Assembly: GCA_050288705.1 (NCBI GenBank)
Contig: JBNKEI010000018.1
Coordinates: forward strand, 1 to 12,330
Origin: JBNKEI01 sp050288705
Lineage (GTDB): Bacteria > Myxococcota > Myxococcia > Myxococcales > UBA5297
Direction: 5' to 3'
DNA: 12,330 nt
The number at the start of each line of letters is the position of its first letter. Within the stretch, counting starts at the first letter, position 1. Shown here piece after piece: positions 1 through 7,252 of this stretch. Position numbers and translations under genes: made by a program. The notes under the pieces were generated by a model. The model made no database searches and was not told where the DNA came from. It saw only the letters and a program-made list of their open reading frames with translations.

Positions 1-1
1 A

Positions 2-160
2 TGTAATTTGGATACTCCACCACATTATTGGAAGCAAGAGAAGATCATTCAGTATCGCGAAGAAGCACGCGAGATCTATAATGCATTAAGTTCGAAGAAT
101 AATTATCTAGGCAACCGGCTTCTGAAAAAAATTGAAGAATATTCTAAGTATATTTATTAA
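2..160 (+). CDS. C-terminal end of an unknown protein (partial)
   Basis: An open frame enters from the left edge and runs for 52 codons to a TAA at 158-160. The visible peptide is rich in Lys, Glu and Tyr and ends in a predicted helical stretch (RLLKKIEEYSKYIY). No motif is recognisable, and the start lies outside the window, so no function is given. It may be a real gene end, because a GC-containing inverted repeat follows about 10 bases after the stop. A chance frame cannot be excluded at this length. Confidence 0.4.
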   Translation, partial: CNLDTPPHYWKQEKIIQYREEAREIYNALSSKNNYLGNRLLKKIEEYSKYIY

Positions 161-166
161 AAATAA

Positions 167-190
167 ACCCGCCTAGCAATGCCTCGGGTA
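167..190 (+). terminator. Possible weak terminator hairpin
   Basis: ACCCG and CGGGT form a 5-bp stem around a 13-base spacer just after the stop at 160. A mixed T-rich stretch begins about 10 bases further on. The stem is short and the T tract is not adjacent, so this is only a candidate. Confidence 0.25.
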
Positions 191-259
191 TAAATGCGTC
201 CTTTTGTTTGTATTAGAATGAAGACAGCTACTTGTTTCCTCATTGACCAATTAACCAAG

Positions 260-550
260 CTATCGACGAGGCAGACTTTGGCGTCGGTCACGTGCCATCT
301 GCTGAGCAAAAGCCTCTTCGCCAACTTCCCGGATTTTGAGCACACATGCACGCCGGTTCGAGTTAAAGACTATCCCAAATAGCTTCGCAATGACGTTGTT
401 GAAGCGACGACATTGTTTTGGGTCGGGGTATTCCGTACAAGCGGCACAGTTGTTCAGTCCTCGCTCATTGCAGCACGTTCGAACCTTGCACCAAGTAGCC
501 TTCGCATTCTCGGCACAACCGCGGCATTTCCCGCGAAGAGTCGAGGGCAA
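260..550 (-). pseudogene. DUF3795-type cysteine-rich protein, 5'-truncated
   Basis: The 96-residue frame has the cysteine pattern of the DUF3795 family: CRGC at 9-12, C21, CC at 26-27, and C35-A-A-C38 in NNCAACTEYPDPKQC. The expected sequence in that family runs CxGC, then CCxxxGLxxCxxCxEYPC. Family members usually have another conserved N-terminal part with a CGxxCxxCPAY motif. Here it is absent: the only start is a TTG at 548-550, and an in-frame TAG lies at 554-556. The homology stops where integrase homology begins on the other strand, so the gene was probably broken by an insertion or deletion at about 545. The family is thought to bind metal, but its role is unknown. The family call rests on the Cys pattern alone. 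Confidence 0.6.
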
Positions 551-1072
551 ACGCTATACGACGCGCATCAATGGGACGATAGCCCAAGCAGAGGAAGCCA
601 GGGCACAGCTTCTACTCAAGGGCCGGGCGGAGAGCCAAAGGAACGAGAACCTCGGTTATCAGGGAGGAACGGGAACGACACGAGCGATACTCTCGAATCC
701 AGAATTGCCCGAGCCGCGCAATTCATCCCCTACTCTAACACTCGCTGACTGGTTAACTGATCGTTATTCGCGCTGGCAATTGACCTCGCAAAATGAGACT
801 ACTCGCCGCAAGCTGGAAACGCTTAAGCGTTATTTGATTGCCTCGGACCTTGGAAGCATGGCGCTTTCGAAAATAGGGACTGCGGATATTAATGCTTATA
901 TTGAATGGCGCCATAAAATAGGGGCTCTAACATTTGCGCGAAGAAAAGAAGGTGCGATTCGAATTTCACGGTGAAGCGATATGGGCGTTGGGCCGGGGAA
1001 TCGCGAGAGCAATGGACTTGGGCGGCGCTTCGTGGGCAGTCGGTGGGGATCGTGGCGAGTGGGTTCAGGTAG
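549..1072 (+). pseudogene. Tyrosine recombinase (integrase), decayed copy A
   Basis: From about 549 to 930 the frame encodes EGKRYTTRINGTIAQAEEARAQLL and then TLADWLTDRYSRWQLTSQNE. This is the arm and SAM-like core-binding region of a phage-type integrase. The frame then closes with a TGA at 972-974. From 968 to 1072, in a different frame, the DNA encodes TVKRYGRWAGESREQW and the rest of the extreme C-terminus, nearly the same as the intact tail at 7787-7891. The whole central catalytic part, with the first Arg, the Lys and the HxxR and GH motifs, is missing, so the gene has an internal deletion plus a frame change. The 5' end is also lost where it meets the DUF3795 remnant. It cannot make an active recombinase. 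Confidence 0.8.
968..1072 (+). repeat. Integrase 3'-end repeat, copy A
   Basis: This 105-base stretch encodes the last 34 residues of the integrase, starting with the catalytic Tyr region (TVKRYGRW) and ending at TAG. It closely matches 7787-7891 and 9295-9405. It is the first of three such tails in the window. Confidence 0.85.
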
Positions 1073-1143
1073 CAATAAAAATCAGCTGCCCAAATTTCTG
1101 AATCCATTTCTCATTGGCCCCAGTATGTTCATCTCGCGGGCAC

Positions 1144-1521
1144 TTATGGTAATGTTTTCAAGGCTGCGATTTTCTTAAATGTAACAAGGTTTCCATTGTA
1201 TTCAACTTCAAGAAGTCTGGTTTGGAGTTTTACAATTTTAAAAACAATCTGTTCTCCGGTGTCATTAAATCGAAAATTAACTTTTGATTTTTCTACCTCG
1301 TATATTCCTCGTGCATATGGTGTTGGTTTTCGTTCTTTGAGATACCAGTAAAAAGTATCATTTTTGTAAAAAAGAAGTTGTAAAGATCTGCTGTGAAAAT
1401 CCATGTCGGACTGTGTGCAAACCCAGCTACCGACAAGTTTCTTTTTGATGCTTTTTGGTTTTCCTATGCATGCTGTCAATAAAACAGCTGTGGTAAGCGC
1501 CAAGAAATTTACGATTCTCAT
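1144..1521 (-). CDS. Small lipoprotein, candidate immunity protein for the adjacent effector
   Basis: This is a 125-residue protein. It has a lipoprotein signal (MRIVNFLALTTAVLLTAC), the lipobox LTAC and a lipidated Cys18. Ile follows the Cys, so there is no inner-membrane-retaining Asp at +2, and outer-membrane sorting is likely. The mature part (GSWVCTQ, LQLLFYKNDTFYWYL, then GIYEVEKSKVNFRF) alternates short beta strands in the manner of lipocalin-like lipoproteins. A strong Shine-Dalgarno AAGGAG at 1530-1535 lies 8 bases before the ATG. The gene starts only 27 bases after the stop of the candidate hydrolase effector, so the two are probably co-transcribed. A periplasmic lipoprotein directly downstream of a peptidoglycan-hydrolase-like effector suggests immunity. 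That role is inferred from position, not from a recognised family. Confidence 0.75.
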   Translation of the reverse strand: MRIVNFLALTTAVLLTACIGKPKSIKKKLVGSWVCTQSDMDFHSRSLQLLFYKNDTFYWYLKERKPTPYARGIYEVEKSKVNFRFNDTGEQIVFKIVKLQTRLLEVEYNGNLVTFKKIAALKTLP

Positions 1522-1548
1522 AAATAATTCTCCTTTTTGTTACGATAA

Positions 1549-2628
1549 TTACTCCCATTGAATCTGGGTGACTTTCGCCGCTTTATATTTGTTGGGACCG
1601 GCGGTGTTTGTTGAGAATAATTTCATGTGTTTCAGGAACCCGTCTGGTGTTTGAACATTGGAAGCAGGAATGACACCTGCTTTTTCAAGAGAAATTCTCA
1701 CCGTTGTTATACACTGCTCTCCGGACCATGGTAGACATGCATAGACTCCGAGATTTTTATAACGATCTAGCCACCATTTTTCGATCATTTTTGCCTGTTC
1801 AGTTGTTACTGTAAATTCTACTTTGTAAACATTTTGCTTTATATTAGCATTTATGTAGGAAAGAATATCAGGGAGATCAACATCTGATAGTCTTGTCAAT
1901 CTCCCCCCTGAGCCATCAAGTATTTGCTGGTCCCACCATGGTATTCCGGCTACGCCTGTAATCGGGCTTCCGCCAGTTGCATATTGATTGACATCAGGAC
2001 CAAAATCATAAAATTCCTGACCGATAGCAATACCAGTATGGCCGCCAAGACCTTTTCCTTCCCATTTGTCGGTACTTTGAGAATGAGGAAGTTTTATAAT
2101 TACGGTGATCAAAATACCATTATCAACAATATATAAATAATCATCTGTATTCGCAGGATAGGTTTTTTTAAGATTATATTCTTTTTTGTTAATTGTGACC
2201 ATTCCCTCCACTTCAAAGTAAACTTCGCTTAACTGATCGCTTTCATTAGAATGCCATGCTTTATCAATTGTAAACTTGCGGTGTATGCAATTGCTCATGA
2301 CTTGGGCATTGGTAGTTAGAATAATTTCATCCCCATCAAAAAAAGTTGGGTCATATTCTTTGATGGTAATCTTGACATTTGTTTTGTCTGGGACGCCAAT
2401 TGTTTCAATGTAAGCATATGCAGAATCTCCACATTTTAACTGATTCGCAGCACTCTTCGTATGTAGCTTTTCTTTCTTGTTATTACTCCAGAATCCGGAA
2501 AGAAGCGCAGGTTCTCGATCTTTTACTGGATTCTTGGGCGATTCTTCTTTTGCAATATTAATTGCTTTTGCGACCGGATCGATAGCTTTTACGCCCGGCT
2601 TTAGATGTGCAAAACCAAATATTCCCAT
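1549..2628 (-). CDS. Candidate T6SS effector with permuted NlpC/P60-like hydrolase domain
   Basis: This is a 359-residue protein with no signal peptide. Residues about 65-145 (CGDSAYAYIETIGVPD, KITIKEYDP, VYFEVEG) resemble beta-sandwich domains often seen in T6SS cargo proteins. The C-terminal half has GGHTGIAIGQEFYDFGP, with His197, and later GEQCITTVRISLEKAG, with Cys306. His before Cys, in the HTGIAI and CxTxV contexts, fits the circularly permuted NlpC/P60 (papain-like) group, whose members cleave amide bonds in peptidoglycan or lipids. The start is supported by AAGGGA at 2635-2640, 6 bases before the ATG. It sits 51 bases after the LysM-like gene and 27 bases before a lipoprotein gene, as expected for an effector and immunity pair. 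Delivery by T6SS is inferred from the nearby tssC. The substrate could be peptidoglycan peptides or a lipid. Confidence 0.65.
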   Translation of the reverse strand: MGIFGFAHLKPGVKAIDPVAKAINIAKEESPKNPVKDREPALLSGFWSNNKKEKLHTKSAANQLKCGDSAYAYIETIGVPDKTNVKITIKEYDPTFFDGDEIILTTNAQVMSNCIHRKFTIDKAWHSNESDQLSEVYFEVEGMVTINKKEYNLKKTYPANTDDYLYIVDNGILITVIIKLPHSQSTDKWEGKGLGGHTGIAIGQEFYDFGPDVNQYATGGSPITGVAGIPWWDQQILDGSGGRLTRLSDVDLPDILSYINANIKQNVYKVEFTVTTEQAKMIEKWWLDRYKNLGVYACLPWSGEQCITTVRISLEKAGVIPASNVQTPDGFLKHMKLFSTNTAGPNKYKAAKVTQIQWE

Positions 2629-2679
2629 AGCAGATCCCTTTTTATGCTTTTATGCAAGCTTCGTGGTTCGCTCATTACT

Positions 2680-4326
2680 CTACACAAACGTGGCCGGTTC
2701 AAGCCTTTCCCAGGTCAGCTCCTCGAATGCATAGTGCTTGTCTTCGCCGTTACCAGGATCTACCTCTAGCCAGTACGTTACATCCGGCACCAGAGATTCA
2801 AATATCAGGTCGACGTACTCATCATGCGGGAGAGCATCTGTTTCTGCATCTAGCGTTTGCTTGTATACGCAGTTATCTAGCCCGTTGCCTCCGATAAGCG
2901 TAAACCGGTACTGTTTAAGTTCGGAATCTTTGGGGTCTACTCTTACTCGAATTCGGCAACACACACCTCGACGTACCGGTCGAACTCGAATAACATGTTT
3001 CTGCCCTCTATCCAGCCCTTTCATACTCCATTGCATCGGTATATATATAATTCCCGCATCCTCCGCATCATCTAGGCCCTTGTATTCCCTCGTCTTCCAA
3101 TTAAAATAGGATAAATCTTCAGGAACCAGACCCGCTTCCTTGGCGACACTTTCGACTGTTTCCGCTGATTTTACTTTTCTCGTCTCGCACATAACAATGG
3201 CTTTTGGCGTTGCCATTCGCGTCTGACTTTCCTGCTTCTCATCTTCAGTCAGCTTGTTTGTACTTATTTTTTCTCCAGTCCCAGCAAATAGCACGCATTC
3301 TTCCAGAGCAACTCCTTCAAGACTACATTGAGCCTTACAGGACCTCGCCCTTGCCTGATCGATTCTTACAATTCCACAGTTGTCGGCACAAGCCACACTC
3401 GTTTCGCCACCATCGTTCTCGATGACAATCGGTAAATTTTGCACGGGTTTGCCACTATCATCCCAAACGATCTGCAGCTCGACATTATGTAACATCAATG
3501 ACTTTGGCTGTATCTTACGCACCCGCAAAGTACGCATTTCATTAATAAGCACCCCGGTCATTTCCCATTTTTTATATAAATAGATAATTCCCGGGTCATT
3601 GGAGTCATCTAATATATAATCGCCATCTTCATCTCTCTCGGTACACCCCACATAATCACGTAATTTTTCCTGAATTTCTTCATTAGTTCTCACGCCCCAA
3701 TTAAAATAGGCGCCAATCATGGGAATTAATCCGGCGCCTTTTCGGCAAGCAGTCATGAAAGAGTCACCGGTTTTTACTTTGTATTCAATCACATGGGCTA
3801 TTTTATATTCAGGCTTTCGCGAGTTTGAAGTTAAGCTCTTACTCTTTTTATCTTTATCAGTTAATGAAGCATTACTTTCGGGTTCGGGACTTTCCGAGTC
3901 TTCCGATTGCGTGGGGTGAATTGGCGTTTCACCTTCGCCCACAAAATCTGAAATTTCCGTTAAGGTAAACTTATCTGGGGGACACTCGACAATATAAGTC
4001 TTCCCTGGAGCGTATAGGTTTTCAGCAATTCCATCGTCATTAGTATATAAAGGAGGTAGGTCATCATTCCAAAAGCTTATTTTTACATTAGGAATCGGCT
4101 TTCCCGTGGAATCCTCTACCACGCGAATACGTAATGGCCCCACTGGATCTTTGACTTTAGGAATAGGCTCTGGTGGTGGTGGCGGAGATTTGGGAGGTAC
4201 CCGAGGAGTCAACAATCCTACTCTAGGTTGATTTTCGAAAGCACGGCGATAGTACTCGTCAGCTTCGTCCTCTTCTTTGTCCCAAGGATTATAAGGATCA
4301 TAGGGATTTTTTATCCTCTCCATCAT
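2680..4326 (-). CDS. T6SS-associated protein with two LysM-like segments
   Basis: This 548-residue protein has no signal peptide. Its visible order is: an acidic, Tyr-rich start; a proline-rich stretch (44-56); a carboxypeptidase-regulatory or Ig-like segment (about 64-123, LRIRVVEDSTGKPIPNVKI); and an acidic, Ser-rich linker (about 138-170). A first LysM-like segment follows (about 177-258, YKVKTGDSFMTACRKGAG to DDSNDPGIIYL), then a beta segment (about 265-340). A second LysM-like segment covers about 376-440 (AETVESVAKEAGLVPEDLSYFNW to DDAEDAGIIYIP), and a C-terminal beta domain runs from about 456. The two segments share the YFNW and DxxDxGIIYxxxxW patterns. It is first in a three-gene set with the hydrolase and lipoprotein. 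LysM folds bind peptidoglycan or mediate binding in phage-tail-like machines, so a role as a T6SS loading or adaptor protein is likely but inferred. The start is MM at 4321-4326; no clear ribosome site precedes it. Confidence 0.7.
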   Translation of the reverse strand: MMERIKNPYDPYNPWDKEEDEADEYYRRAFENQPRVGLLTPRVPPKSPPPPPEPIPKVKDPVGPLRIRVVEDSTGKPIPNVKISFWNDDLPPLYTNDDGIAENLYAPGKTYIVECPPDKFTLTEISDFVGEGETPIHPTQSEDSESPEPESNASLTDKDKKSKSLTSNSRKPEYKIAHVIEYKVKTGDSFMTACRKGAGLIPMIGAYFNWGVRTNEEIQEKLRDYVGCTERDEDGDYILDDSNDPGIIYLYKKWEMTGVLINEMRTLRVRKIQPKSLMLHNVELQIVWDDSGKPVQNLPIVIENDGGETSVACADNCGIVRIDQARARSCKAQCSLEGVALEECVLFAGTGEKISTNKLTEDEKQESQTRMATPKAIVMCETRKVKSAETVESVAKEAGLVPEDLSYFNWKTREYKGLDDAEDAGIIYIPMQWSMKGLDRGQKHVIRVRPVRRGVCCRIRVRVDPKDSELKQYRFTLIGGNGLDNCVYKQTLDAETDALPHDEYVDLIFESLVPDVTYWLEVDPGNGEDKHYAFEELTWERLEPATFV

Positions 4327-4341
4327 CAGGCACTATGAATT

Positions 4342-4371
4342 GTTAAAAACTATTTTACATATATCTGTCAA
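4342..4371 (-). promoter_or_regulatory. Candidate sigma-70 promoter for the LysM-like/effector/lipoprotein operon
   Basis: On the minus strand a perfect TTGACA (4366-4371) is followed after 18 bases by TTTAAC (4342-4347), which matches four of six positions of the -10 consensus. Transcription would start about 8 bases before the ATG at 4326, giving a near-leaderless message. That fits the lack of a Shine-Dalgarno there. The site lies inside the 84-base divergent gap shared with tssC. Confidence 0.4.
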
Positions 4372-4410
4372 GGATTTAATACTGGTTGTCACGTTGCCAC
4401 GGGAGATTCT

Positions 4411-5877
4411 ATGACTGAAGGTCGGGTGCAGGTACCGGAAAGGATTAGCAATATTTCGTTGCTACAGGAAGTCATAGCTGCATGCCCGTTCTCAACAATT
4501 TCACGCCAAGAAGTCGTCATTAATGGACTAGAATTATTTCTTAAATATCTAATACAACACAATTGGTTCCCCAACGAAATAGACGTTTTCACTATTGATG
4601 CTATTATTGTTGAAACCGACCAAAAATTGACAAACCAAGTCAACGAAATCCTTCATTGTGAACAATTTCAAAAACTTGAAAGCACCTGGCGTTCTCTGAA
4701 GTTTGTGACTGATAGTATTGACCTTAGAGAGAATATCACAGTAGAAATCTTAAGTGTTTCCAAAGAAGAACTAATTTTTGATTTTGACGATTCTCCAGAA
4801 ATATTTAAAACTGGCTTATATAAAATTGTTTACTCCAATGAATACGGAGTGTTTGGCGGCAAGCCATATGCGGTCATTTGTGCAGATTATGAATTTGGAC
4901 CAGGACCACAAGACATTCAGCTTCTATCTCGATTCGCTGCAGTGGCAGCCATGGCGCATGCCCCTTTTATTGCTAATGCCTCACCTGAATTGTTTGGGGA
5001 AGAATCTTTTAATCGATTGCCTTATATGAGAGATCTAAAATCACTATTCTAGGGGCCTCAATATATACGTTGGCAGGAATTCCGAAAATCGGAAGACTCG
5101 CGTTATGTTGGTTTATGCTTGCCTCGTTTTCTTTTACGTCTTCCCTACAAGGAAGTATCTGCACCAATAAAAGCATTTAATTTCAACGAGGATTGCTTTC
5201 AGCATAATCATTATCTGTGGGGTCATGCTTCTCATGCATTAGTGACTAGGATTGCCGAGTCATTTGCTAAATATCGCTGGTGTTTACATATTGTTGGACC
5301 AAATGCTGGAGGTCTGGTTCAACATGACGTAGTAGACGAGTACTCAGCACTAAAGAAGATTCAGAAAAAAATTACCACTGAAATTCTTGTTACCAGTCGC
5401 AAGGAATTTGAGCTATCCGAAGAAGGATTCATTCCTTTGGCTTTTCATGCACCAACTGATGGTACATGCTTTTTTTCAGCCAATTCAGTACAAAAACCAA
5501 AGAAATTCGGCAACTCGGTAAAAGGCAAACAATTAGAAACAGACTATCGATTAAGTACGCAACTTCCTTATATTTTTCTTATAAGTCGCTTGGCTCATTA
5601 CATTAAGGTATTACAAAGAGAGCAGATAGGAGCATGGAAAGAGCGCTCGGACTTGGAGCGAGAGCTAAATAATTGGATGAGTCAATATGTGTCTGATATG
5701 GATGATCCCGAACCGAGGGTGCGCGCAATTCGTCCTTTGCGAAAGGCACAAATAATTGTGGAAAATATTGAAGGGCAACCCGGGTGGTATCGCTGCCATA
5801 TGAAAATACAGCCCCATTTTAAATTCATGGGTACGTCATTCACTCTTTCTCTGGTTGGGAGGTTGGATAGAGGGTAG
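4411..5877 (+). pseudogene. tssC: T6SS contractile sheath large subunit TssC (VipB), with an in-frame amber codon
   Basis: TssC pairs with TssB to build the contractile sheath of the T6SS in the cytoplasm. The frame spans 488 codons before the final stop, the normal family length. Family signatures run throughout: EILHCEQFQKLESTWRSLKF, GVFGGKPYA, DYEFGPGPQDIQLL, AAVAAMAHAPFIA, SEDSRYVGL, LPRFLLRLPY, ESFAKYRW, FFSANSVQKPKKFGN, LAHYIKVLQREQIG and GTSFTLSLVGRLDRG. Codon 214 (5050-5052) is TAG, between DLKSLF and GPQYIRWQ, where relatives have Glu; GAG to TAG would explain it. Both halves stay in frame and well conserved, so the stop is either recent or read through. The start has GGGAG at 4401-4405, 5 bases upstream. 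tssB, normally next to tssC, is absent, and the neighbour is divergent. If the amber is not suppressed, only a 213-residue N-terminal piece is made. Confidence 0.92.
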
Positions 5878-5903
5878 AAGGGTGCTGGCTTCCCTTTTGT
5901 TTT
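5876..5903 (+). terminator. Rho-independent terminator after tssC
   Basis: AGAAGGG (5876-5882) pairs with CCCTTTT (5892-5898), with one G-T pair, around a 9-base loop. It continues into TGTTTT. The stem overlaps the tssC stop codon, so tssC appears to end its transcript here and is not followed by other T6SS genes. Confidence 0.6.
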
Positions 5904-5983
5904 GAAAATAGTTCATGCAGACAAGCACAAAGAACAATCGCTATATCTAATCTATTAATTTCTTTTTCTAGGCAACCACCGCC

Positions 5984-6655
5984 TTAACCCTCAGGTCGCG
6001 GAATTCGACCAATACTCGTAAGCCTATCCGATAGCCAACTGCCGTCTCCGATAAATGGCACAATTGTAAAATAAGACTGTTTGGAATGCAGTGGCAAAAC
6101 TAATTTTTGAGCAAAAAAGTTCTGATATGCAATACGTCGCTGGATAAAATTGCTCCCTAGCGCAAGATAATCAGGAGCATCATCAATTAATGGATTCTTT
6201 TCTCCAAATGCGTAGTGCCGATAGCTAGAAAATCTCCAATCCTTAGGACTTTTTACCAGTCCTGCTCGAACTGGGTTCAGGTCGCCATACCTCATAACCG
6301 TTAAGCAATGCCTTCCATCGGGCGAAATCATGGGACTACGGAGACGCTCCATTACTACTTGCCCTTTACGATTATTTTTCTTGTTGAAATACTTTGCTAT
6401 ACCTTGGTTTACGCTTTTCCAAAAAGCGCTAAAAGCTCCTTGCCCTTGAGTCGAAGTTAGTACAACATGAGGATGAGTCGACATTAAACAATAACTATGA
6501 ATAAGAATTCCATAACGTTGCTTATATTTGCCTAATAGACCAAGAAAAAGTTCGGCTGTTTCTGAGTCAAAAAGCAGCATATGGTTGTGGCTTCTAAATG
6601 TGCAATGGTTTGTTGTTCCCAAATCAACCAATAATGAACGATGAATTCGAGCCAT
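5984..6655 (-). CDS. REP-associated tyrosine transposase (RAYT, Y1_Tnp family)
   Basis: This is a 223-residue single-strand DNA transposase of the IS200-like Y1 (HUH) superfamily. HUH enzymes nick DNA through a catalytic Tyr, with metal held by a His pair. Visible motifs are the N-terminal MARIHRSLLVDLG, the HUH pair in STHPHVVLTS (His61, His63), and MRYGDLNPVRAGLV with Tyr123, followed by DWRFSSYRHYAFGEKNPLI, typical of RAYT proteins. All key residues and a normal length are present, so it may be functional. The start ATG at 6653-6655 matches the usual family start, although no good ribosome site is seen. Its 5' 213 coding bases and 83 bases upstream recur at 8974-9269. The 3' end contains GGTCG...CGACC, a small REP-like palindrome. 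Confidence 0.9.
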   Translation of the reverse strand: MARIHRSLLVDLGTTNHCTFRSHNHMLLFDSETAELFLGLLGKYKQRYGILIHSYCLMSTHPHVVLTSTQGQGAFSAFWKSVNQGIAKYFNKKNNRKGQVVMERLRSPMISPDGRHCLTVMRYGDLNPVRAGLVKSPKDWRFSSYRHYAFGEKNPLIDDAPDYLALGSNFIQRRIAYQNFFAQKLVLPLHSKQSYFTIVPFIGDGSWLSDRLTSIGRIPRPEG

Positions 6656-6738
6656 GACCAGTTACTTAGCAAATTCCAGGCCAAAACTTTAGGTCGCGCA
6701 AGTAATTGTATTTACCTGGATTTTGCTGCCATCATCTT
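6443..6738. repeat. 296-base direct repeat, copy 1 (5' part of RAYT gene plus upstream DNA)
   Basis: This stretch, from CCCTTGAG to CATCATCTT, matches 8974-9269 with no length difference and scattered substitutions. It covers residues 1-71 of the RAYT gene and 83 bases of its upstream region. Homology ends abruptly at both sides, marking rearrangement breakpoints. Confidence 0.9.
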
Positions 6739-6890
6739 CTGTTGTTCACAAACAGAACACCATTATGAAACAACCATGTTCCATTCTATAACACCCTTCC
6801 CTTCTAGGTTCTCGGAGTCAGTACTCGCTTTAAATTCAACCTGACAAGTGTTCGTTTCAAGCCGAAGCCTTATAACCCTATGGGCATTAT

Positions 6891-6942
6891 GGCATTATGT
6901 CCGGCACCAATCCCCTGGCATTATGTCCGGCACCAATCCCCC
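6891..6942. repeat. Two tandem copies of a GGCATTATGTCCGGCACC motif
   Basis: The 25-base motif at 6891-6915 repeats at 6917-6941. Each copy continues into AATCCCC. A third copy with one change (GAATTATG) lies at 8952-8976, at a RAYT breakpoint. On the minus strand it reads ATTGGTGCCGGACATAAT. It may be a terminus of a RAYT-linked or other small mobile unit; this is inferred from its positions. Confidence 0.75.
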
Positions 6943-6991
6943 AATCCCCCCAATCCCCCCAATCCCCCCAATCCCCCAATCCCCAATCCCC
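6935..6991. repeat. Seven-unit AATC(4-6) tandem array, G-quadruplex-prone on the minus strand
   Basis: The units AATC5, AATC6, AATC6, AATC6, AATC5, AATC4 and AATC4 follow each other without gaps. The minus strand has seven G tracts of 4-6 bases separated only by ATT, which strongly favours G-quadruplex folding. The array starts directly from the repeated CCGGCACCAATCCCC motif and ends at the break in the IS200 fragment. Confidence 0.95.
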
Positions 6992-7147
6992 TATTCTGCT
7001 TTCTTTTTGCTCGGCAAGTCGATGAAATACAGGCCCGAGATACTTTCGCAACTGCTCATAAAGTGTCTTTCTACGGCACTTAGGAATAAAAACTACGTGA
7101 TACTTGCACTCCCACTTCGAATGACACAGACTTTCCAAATCGTCCAT
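6992..7147 (-). pseudogene. tnpA: IS200/IS605-family transposase TnpA, N-terminal fragment
   Basis: From the ATG at 7145-7147 the minus strand encodes DDLESLCHSKWECKYHVVFIPKCRRKTLYEQLRKYLG, then LAEQKESR. This is the N-terminus typical of IS200-type Y1 transposases. At about 6992 it stops matching and the frame runs on into a low-complexity DWGDWGDWG tail encoded by the AATCCCC array, then ends near 6887. The HUH motif, the catalytic Tyr and about two thirds of the protein are missing, so it is inactive. Upstream of it, 7158-7177 can form an imperfect hairpin (CGTG...CACG) that may be a remnant of the IS left end. Confidence 0.85.
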
Positions 7148-7227
7148 CGGAACTCCTATCGTGCGCTTGGCGGCTCACGAGAAGGTTCCTGTGGGCGATT
7201 TCTGTAAAAGTCAAACTTCGACTGTCA

Positions 7228-7244
7228 CCCCGGCAAAGCCGGGG
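7228..7244. repeat. Perfect 7-bp GC hairpin (CCCCGGC AAA GCCGGGG)
   Basis: A perfect 7-bp palindrome with an AAA loop lies between the IS200 remnant and the truncated integrase. No T tract follows on the plus strand. It resembles the short REP or intergenic palindromes that RAYT enzymes act on, but terminator use on either strand cannot be excluded. Confidence 0.6.
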
Positions 7245-7252
7245 GAATTCCT

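Noticed and set aside
5119..5877. A separate gene starting at the ATG at 5119
   Set aside because: It is the C-terminal half of TssC; homology continues upstream through the TAG with no frame change.
107..5979. A shared TCTAGGCAACC at about 107 and 5967 as possible attachment sites
   Set aside because: The match is only about 11 bases with no further identity at either side, so chance is the simplest explanation.
6935..6991. A CRISPR-like array
   Set aside because: The units are only 7-9 bases with no unique spacers, so this is a simple tandem repeat.
6848..7207. A plus-strand frame giving a PPIPPIPPIP-rich protein
   Set aside because: The repeat is simply the AATCCCC array read in one frame; the flanks match an IS200 gene on the other strand.
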